Source of the DNA: an uncultured Bacilli bacterium
GTDB lineage: Bacteria > Bacillota_I > Bacilli_A > RF39 > UBA660
Direction of reading: 5' to 3'
NCBI GenBank assembly: GCA_944350405.1
Contig: CALVPC010000034.1
Location: 1 to 10,106, forward strand
Length of the DNA stretch: 10,106 nt
The notes under the pieces were generated by a model, which saw only the letters and a list, made by a program, of their open reading frames with translations, ran no database searches and was not told the DNA's origin. The position numbers and the translations under genes were made by a program. Below are positions 5,302-10,106 of the stretch, piece by piece; positions within the stretch are counted from its first letter, which is position 1; each line of letters opens with the position of its first letter.

Positions 5302-6912
5302 ATGTTAGTTTATATATTTGTTATTTTATGCTTTTTAATATGTTTACGATATAAAACTAAGAGATTTCTTCATATGCTTCAACAAAACTTATATAATGAA
5401 AATAATAGATATTTAAAATGGGTTAATAAAAATCGTGATCAATTTTATGATATTGATCTGATAGGGATTGGTTTAACAATTATTGGTTTAGCTTTATGTT
5501 CCAATTTTGAAATGGCATCAACTATTTTATTTATAATTATTGGAATGTTATATTTAATACTTGCTTTTTCTTGGAGAAAAAGATTAATTAATTTTCAAAA
5601 TAAAAAACCTTTTGTTGTTACTAGTAGAATTAAACGACTTATTATAACTATTTCAATAATTTATCTTATTCCAATTATATTTTTGTTTATTAATATAAAT
5701 GTTTTACAAAATATTTGGATTTTTGTCCTTATTTTAACTATTTTAATTTATTTAAATCCTTTTGTTATTTATATTGCTAATATTATAAATAAACCTATTG
5801 AAAAGTGTGTATATTTTCATTTCAAACATAAAGCTCAAGAAAAATTAAAAAATATGCCTAATTTAAAAATTATTGGTATTACTGGGAGTTATGGTAAAAC
5901 TAGTTGTAAAAATATATTAAGTGATATTTTAAATGTTAAATATAATACTTTACCTACGCCTAGGAATCTTAATACTTATAATGGTCTAATTATGACTGTT
6001 AATAATAATTTAGATAAATTTACTGATATTTTTATTGCTGAGATGGGTGCATATGTTAAAGGAGAAATTGCTGGATTATGTAAGTTAGTTAAGCCCCAAT
6101 ATGGTATTTTGACTAGTATTGGAATAGCTCATTTAGAATCCTTTGGTAGTGAGCAAAATATTATTGATGGAAAATTTGAACTTATTGAATCTCTTCCTTC
6201 GGATGGATTTGCTGTTTTAAATGGTGATGATCCAAAACAAGTGAATTATAAACTTAAAAATAATGTTCGTGTTATTTGGATTGGTATTGATAATAAAGAT
6301 GTAGATGTAAGAGCTACAAATATTGCTTGCTCTAATAAAGGTACTGAATTTGATGTGATATTTTCAAATGATAAAAAGAAGTATCATTTTACAACTAAAT
6401 TACTTGGTAATCATAATGTTTATAATATTTTAGCTGCTATTGCTTTTGGGTATGAATTTGGTATTACGATAAAAGATCTTCAACAAGTGGTAAAAACTGT
6501 TCATCCTACTGAGCATCGATTAGAACTTAAAAAATTAGGTAATTTTTATCAAATTGATGATGCATATAACTCTAATCCTGTAGGTGCTTATAATGCTGTT
6601 AAGGTTCTTGGAATGATGCCAGGTGTAAAGGTTGTTGTTACTCCTGGTATGATTGAACTTGGTGATATGGAGAAAGAATATAATAAACAATTTGGAGAAC
6701 AAATTGCTACTGTTGCAGATTATGTAATATTAATAGGAGAAAAAAGAACAAAACCTATTAAAAATGGTTTGATTGCTAAAGGATTTGATGAGGAAAACAT
6801 AGTAGTTTTTAATGACGTTAGAGAAGCATATCCTTTTATACAAAATTTAGCTATTACTGATGAAGTTTATGCGCTTTTTGAAAATGACTTGCCTGATACT
6901 TATAATGAATAG
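5302..6912 (+). CDS. Membrane-anchored Mur ligase, MurF type
   Basis: This is probably an ATP-dependent amide ligase that adds D-Ala-D-Ala to a UDP-MurNAc-peptide, judged from MurF-like motifs and the adjacent ddl. The 536-residue product starts with a membrane region: hydrophobic segments at about 2-17, 51-67, 71-90, 112-131 and 135-159, with a basic stretch at 18-45. The Mur ligase central domain follows, with P-loop GITGSYGKTS (192-201, Lys199), AEMGA (Glu247), SIGIAHLESFGS (272-283, His277), the candidate carbamylated Lys291, and GNHNVYNILAA (369-379). The C-terminal domain has DDAYNSNP (419-426) and MIELGDMEKEY (450-460). Canonical MurF (about 450 residues) has an N-terminal UDP-MurNAc-peptide-binding domain, which is not recognisable here. 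The end, LFENDLPDTYNE, also differs from ordinary MurF. The ATG has a good AGGAGG. The gap is 9 bp after the hydrolase and 12 bp before ddl. Exact substrate is uncertain, so no symbol is assigned. Confidence 0.9.
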   Translation: MLVYIFVILCFLICLRYKTKRFLHMLQQNLYNENNRYLKWVNKNRDQFYDIDLIGIGLTIIGLALCSNFEMASTILFIIIGMLYLILAFSWRKRLINFQNKKPFVVTSRIKRLIITISIIYLIPIIFLFININVLQNIWIFVLILTILIYLNPFVIYIANIINKPIEKCVYFHFKHKAQEKLKNMPNLKIIGITGSYGKTSCKNILSDILNVKYNTLPTPRNLNTYNGLIMTVNNNLDKFTDIFIAEMGAYVKGEIAGLCKLVKPQYGILTSIGIAHLESFGSEQNIIDGKFELIESLPSDGFAVLNGDDPKQVNYKLKNNVRVIWIGIDNKDVDVRATNIACSNKGTEFDVIFSNDKKKYHFTTKLLGNHNVYNILAAIAFGYEFGITIKDLQQVVKTVHPTEHRLELKKLGNFYQIDDAYNSNPVGAYNAVKVLGMMPGVKVVVTPGMIELGDMEKEYNKQFGEQIATVADYVILIGEKRTKPIKNGLIAKGFDEENIVVFNDVREAYPFIQNLAITDEVYALFENDLPDTYNE

Positions 6913-6924
6913 GAGTGATTATAT

Positions 6925-8151
6925 ATGAAAATTAAGGTTGGGGTTATATTTGGTGGAGAATCTGTAGAACATGAAGTTAGTATTATTTCTGCTTTACAAG
7001 CTATAAATAAAATGGATAAAGATAAATATGATGTTATACCTATATATATTACTAAAGATGGTGAATGGTATACAGGATATATGTTAAACGATATAGAAGT
7101 TTATCAAGATATATCTTTAATTAAAAGATATAGTAGTAATGTTGTTTTATATCGCTATAAAAACTCTTATGTTTTGCAAAAGAAAAAGTTTCCTAAATCA
7201 ATTGTTACTGATTTAGATATAGTTTTTCCAATTGTTCATGGTACTAATGTAGAAGATGGGGCTTTACAAGGATATTTACAAACTATTGGAGTTCCTTTTG
7301 TCGGAAGTGATGTTTATTCTTCTGTAGTTGGACAGGATAAAGTCTACATGAAAGCAATTTGGGAAGAAGCAAAACTACCTGTTACTGATTATGTATGGTT
7401 TTATGATTTTCAATATAATCAAGATAGTGAGCCTATTATTAAGCAAATTGAAAATCTTAAATATCCAGTAATTATAAAACCTGCCACAACTGGATCTAGT
7501 ATAGGAATTTCTGTTTGTAATAATTATGATGAGTTGATTGAGGGTATTGAAGATGCAATTCAATATGATAAGAAAATACTTGTAGAAAAATTAGTTCCTA
7601 ATGTAAAAGAAGTGAATATTGCTGTTATGGGCAACTATGAATATCAGAAAGTTAGCGGAATTGAAGAGGTTTTATCAACTAATGATTTTTTGACTTATAA
7701 TGATAAATATATTTCATCAGGAAAGGGTAAAATAAAAGGTAGTTATAAAATTCCAAATAAATCTTCTTCTAAGGGAATGGCTTCAACTAATAGAAAATTA
7801 CCTGCGGATTTATCAGATAAAATGCGTAGTCAAATAGAAGAAATTGCTATTAAGGCATTTAAAGTGCTTGGATCTTCTGGTAATTGCAGAATTGACTTTT
7901 TGATTGATAAAAAAAGTAATAAAGTATATATTAACGAGATTAATTCTATTCCTGGAAGTTTAGCTTTCTATTTATGGGAATGTAAAGGTATAAACTTTAC
8001 TAAACTGCTTGATGATATGATTAGTATTGGAATAAAGTCTTATAAAAAAAGAGTTTGTAAAACTCATTCATTTGAAACAAATATTTTAAAGGGATTTGCA
8101 GATAATGGAGGAGTTAAGGGTATAAAAGGAGTAAAAGGAAAGATTAGATAG
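6925..8151 (+). CDS. ddl: D-alanine--D-alanine ligase
   Basis: This ATP-grasp enzyme joins two D-alanines for the peptidoglycan stem peptide in the cytoplasm. The 408-residue product has FGGESVEHEVS (9-19, Glu15), VHGTNVEDGALQGYL (104-118), IIKP (183-186), GSSIGIS (190-196), VEK (220-222), CRIDF (Arg322, Asp324) and INEINSIPGS (Glu338, Asn340). The omega-loop Lys261-Tyr262 pair matches the E. coli K215-Y216 position, which favours D-Ala over D-lactate as second substrate. It is longer than usual (about 310-370 residues). A Lys/Ser/Gly-rich insert follows Tyr262 up to about residue 290, and the C-terminus carries a GVKG-IKG-VKG tail. The segment after PG reads SLAFYLWE rather than the common SMYP or HSLVP forms. 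The start ATG follows AGGAGTGAT (6911-6919). It is the third gene of the operon, 12 bp after the Mur ligase, and ends at a strong terminator. Confidence 0.96.
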   Translation: MKIKVGVIFGGESVEHEVSIISALQAINKMDKDKYDVIPIYITKDGEWYTGYMLNDIEVYQDISLIKRYSSNVVLYRYKNSYVLQKKKFPKSIVTDLDIVFPIVHGTNVEDGALQGYLQTIGVPFVGSDVYSSVVGQDKVYMKAIWEEAKLPVTDYVWFYDFQYNQDSEPIIKQIENLKYPVIIKPATTGSSIGISVCNNYDELIEGIEDAIQYDKKILVEKLVPNVKEVNIAVMGNYEYQKVSGIEEVLSTNDFLTYNDKYISSGKGKIKGSYKIPNKSSSKGMASTNRKLPADLSDKMRSQIEEIAIKAFKVLGSSGNCRIDFLIDKKSNKVYINEINSIPGSLAFYLWECKGINFTKLLDDMISIGIKSYKKRVCKTHSFETNILKGFADNGGVKGIKGVKGKIR

Positions 8152-8158
8152 TGTTAAT

Positions 8159-8190
8159 AAAAAAACTTCAAAATGAAGTTTTTTTGTTTT
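8159..8190. terminator. Bidirectional intrinsic terminator between ddl and valS
   Basis: AAAAAAACTTCA (8159-8170) pairs perfectly with TGAAGTTTTTTT (8174-8185) over 12 bp around an AAA loop. It is followed on the plus strand by more Ts to 8190, and the A-run of the other arm supplies the U-tract on the minus strand. It lies in the 37-bp gap between the ddl and valS stop codons and can serve both convergent transcripts. The GC content of the stem is low, so the long A/T extension does much of the pairing. Confidence 0.88.
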
Positions 8191-10106
8191 ATAATTGATT
8201 TTTTAAAATATTAAGCTTTTCTTCTTCTTCTTTTAATTTTTGTTTTTCTTGTTCTACTATTTTCTCAGGAGCTTTATTTACATAGTTTTCATTAGAAAGA
8301 AGTTTTTTTCTTTTTTCTATAGATTTTTCTAGCTTATCTATTTCACTTTTTAACAAATCTTTGTTAATTTCTTTACCTTTTTGATAGAAAGATATTTTAA
8401 TATTATTTGATTTATAAGTATATTCTTTGTAATCTTCTGGTATTTTACTTGTTATATTTTCTTCTTTTATCTTTAACATAAATTTATATATATCCAAGTG
8501 ATCTGTTTCTATTTTTATTAAAGCTTCTTTTGTTATTTCATTTACTACTTTTAGATTTCTAATATTAGTAATATCTTCAATTATTTTATCTATTAAATTT
8601 TCTTCGTTTGGATAGATTTCTTTTTCATTATATTGGGGATAACTACTTATTACAATGCTTTCATCTTTTGTCTTTAACATCATATATATTTCTTCTGTTA
8701 CATATGGCATAAATGGATGAAGCATTTTTAAAATATCTGTTAATACTTTTAAAAGGGTATTTTGAGTTGTACTTTTTTCTAGATTGTTTTTAGAAAGCTC
8801 TATATAATTGTCACAGAAATCTTCCCAGATAAATTTATACAAAATATTTCCTACGTTATCAAACTCATATTTTTCCATATTTTCTGTTACTTCTTTTATA
8901 GTTTTATTTGTTTTTGTTAATATCCATTTATCAATATTTGTTAAATTTTCGAAGTTATAATTTTCTTCTTTAAAATTTTCTAAATTCATTAGAACAAATC
9001 TAGAGGCATTCCATAATTTATTGATAAAATTCCATGTCGAAGCAATTTTTTCTTCATCATACCTTAAATCTTGTCCTGGAGCTGAGTTAGTTGTTAGAAA
9101 GTATCTTAAAGAATCTGCACCATATTTATCGATAACATCCATTGGGTCTACGCCATTTCCTAATGATTTGGACATTTTTCTTCCTTGTTTGTCTCTTATG
9201 AGCCCATGGATTAAACAATCTTTAAAAGGTCTTTTATTAGTAAATTCTAAGCCTTGAAAAGTCATTCTATTAACCCAAAATGGTATTATGTCATAGCCGG
9301 TTACTAATACATTGTTTGGATAATATCTTTTGAAATCTTCTGTTTCTTCTGGCCATCCTAATGTTGAAAAAGGCCATAATGCACTTGAAAACCAGGTATC
9401 TAATACATCTTCATCTTGTATCCATCCTTCTTCTTGTGGCGCTGTTAATCCAACATATATTTCGTCATCTTTATACCAAGCAGGAATTTGATGACCCCAC
9501 CAAAGTTGTCTTGATATGCACCAATCATAAGTAATTTCCATCCAGTGATTCATTATTTTTTCAAATCTTTCTGGGATAAAATTTACTTTGGTATCTTTAT
9601 TTTTTTGATTTTCTAAAACTCGGTCAGCTAACGGTCTCATTTTTACGAACCATTGTTTTGATAGATATGGTTCAACCATAGCATCTGTTCTTTCTGAATG
9701 TCCAACATTATGGGTTATTTCTTCTATTTTTATTAATAAATTTTGATTTTTTAAATCATTTATTAATTCTTTTCTACATTCAAATCTATCTAATCCTTGA
9801 TATTTACCAGCATTTTCATTCATTGTTCCGTTTGGATTTATTACTTTTATTCTTTCTAAATTATGTCTATTTCCTACTTCAAAGTCATTTGGATCATGAG
9901 CTGGTGTTATTTTTACTACTCCTGTTCCAAATTCTGGATCTGCATGTTCATCTTCAATTACTGGTATTTTCTTGTTAACAATTGGTAGTATTACATTCTT
10001 TCCAACATATTTTTTATATCTTTCATCTTTAGGAGATACTGCTACGGCGGTATCACCAAATAATGTTTCTGGTCTTGTTGTTGCAACTTCTAAATATTCA
10101 TCTGTT
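8189..10106 (-). CDS. valS: Valyl-tRNA synthetase, N-terminus beyond the window
   Basis: ValRS charges tRNA-Val in the cytoplasm and edits mischarged Thr. The visible 638 residues lack roughly the first 240 of a family length near 880, including the HIGH motif. Reading from the right edge, the editing (CP1) domain shows TTRPET (10064-10081) and AHDPND (9884-9901), followed by DGTMNENAG-like sequence, here NGTMNENAG. VGHSERTDAMVEPYLSKQWFV resembles the Bacillus form. The catalytic core continues with WCISRQLWWGHQIP, DTWFSSALWPFSTLGWP and KMSKS (9164-9178). An anticodon-binding helical domain follows. The last roughly 65 residues are the Lys/Glu-rich coiled-coil arm typical of ValRS. An ATG at 9821-9823 is internal, because conserved editing-domain sequence continues in frame upstream of it. 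The gene converges on ddl and ends with TAA just after the shared terminator hairpin. Confidence 0.97.
   Translation of the reverse strand, partial: TDEYLEVATTRPETLFGDTAVAVSPKDERYKKYVGKNVILPIVNKKIPVIEDEHADPEFGTGVVKITPAHDPNDFEVGNRHNLERIKVINPNGTMNENAGKYQGLDRFECRKELINDLKNQNLLIKIEEITHNVGHSERTDAMVEPYLSKQWFVKMRPLADRVLENQKNKDTKVNFIPERFEKIMNHWMEITYDWCISRQLWWGHQIPAWYKDDEIYVGLTAPQEEGWIQDEDVLDTWFSSALWPFSTLGWPEETEDFKRYYPNNVLVTGYDIIPFWVNRMTFQGLEFTNKRPFKDCLIHGLIRDKQGRKMSKSLGNGVDPMDVIDKYGADSLRYFLTTNSAPGQDLRYDEEKIASTWNFINKLWNASRFVLMNLENFKEENYNFENLTNIDKWILTKTNKTIKEVTENMEKYEFDNVGNILYKFIWEDFCDNYIELSKNNLEKSTTQNTLLKVLTDILKMLHPFMPYVTEEIYMMLKTKDESIVISSYPQYNEKEIYPNEENLIDKIIEDITNIRNLKVVNEITKEALIKIETDHLDIYKFMLKIKEENITSKIPEDYKEYTYKSNNIKISFYQKGKEINKDLLKSEIDKLEKSIEKRKKLLSNENYVNKAPEKIVEQEKQKLKEEEEKLNILKNQL

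Noticed and set aside
7375..7563. Minus-strand open frame inside ddl
   Set aside because: It overlaps conserved ATP-grasp sequence and is made of AT-rich Ile/Asn codons. It is a shadow frame.
9021..9257. Plus-strand open frame inside valS
   Set aside because: It lies opposite the conserved KMSKS region of ValRS and has no ribosome binding site or recognisable domain.
9821..9823. ATG at 9821-9823 as the start of valS
   Set aside because: Conserved ValRS editing-domain sequence (TTRPET, AHDPND) continues in frame to the window edge, so this Met is internal and the gene is cut by the window.

Overview
The window is AT-rich and shows strong AAGGAGG-type ribosome binding sites, B. subtilis-like S12, S7, EF-G and ValRS sequences, and near-consensus sigma-A-type promoters. 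This points to a low-GC Firmicutes (Bacillota) relative, plausibly an uncultured Bacilli, Erysipelotrichales or RF39-like lineage. That assignment is an inference from sequence style. The organism makes peptidoglycan precursors, since it carries ddl and a Mur ligase. Tryptophan is encoded by TGG and no in-frame TGA is seen. The stop codons of the eight genes are TAA (4) and TAG (4).

Layout. Positions 3-4268 on the minus strand hold the str operon in the order rpsL (S12), rpsG (S7), fusA (EF-G), tuf (EF-Tu). It is driven by a very strong promoter (UP-like A tract, TTGACA, extended -10) at about 4364-4411, and a second promoter just before tuf. Positions 4269-4572 form a divergent control region of about 300 bp. 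On the plus strand it carries two tandem promoters for a three-gene operon: an alpha/beta hydrolase (4573-5292), a membrane-anchored Mur ligase of the MurF type (5302-6912), and D-Ala-D-Ala ligase (6925-8151). A bidirectional terminator at about 8159-8190 separates ddl from the convergent valS, which runs off the right edge of the window at 10106.

How the genes work together. S12, S7, EF-G and EF-Tu are core translation factors with highly expressed, CGT-preferring codon use. The plus-strand operon is a cell-wall precursor module. Ddl makes D-Ala-D-Ala, the MurF-type enzyme would attach that dipeptide to the UDP-MurNAc peptide, and the hydrolase has an unknown substrate. The two operons share one intergenic region, so ribosome and wall-precursor synthesis start back to back.

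Most interesting points. (1) The hydrolase has no ATG, GTG, TTG or CTG that would retain its conserved N-terminus. The best start is an ATC placed 7 nt after an SD-like GGTGGTGAT. (2) A 13-bp hairpin covers both that SD and the ATC. The nearer promoter would start transcription inside the hairpin's 5' arm, while the farther promoter would transcribe all of it, which suggests a promoter-choice translational switch. (3) The MurF-type ligase has about 170 residues of membrane helices where the canonical UDP-MurNAc-peptide-binding domain should be. (4) S12 has Ile at the position of the near-invariant Pro90 (E. coli numbering), a streptomycin/accuracy hotspot. (5) Ddl carries a basic insert in its omega loop and an unusual C-terminal substrate segment. 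No mobile element, CRISPR array, tRNA or rRNA was seen.
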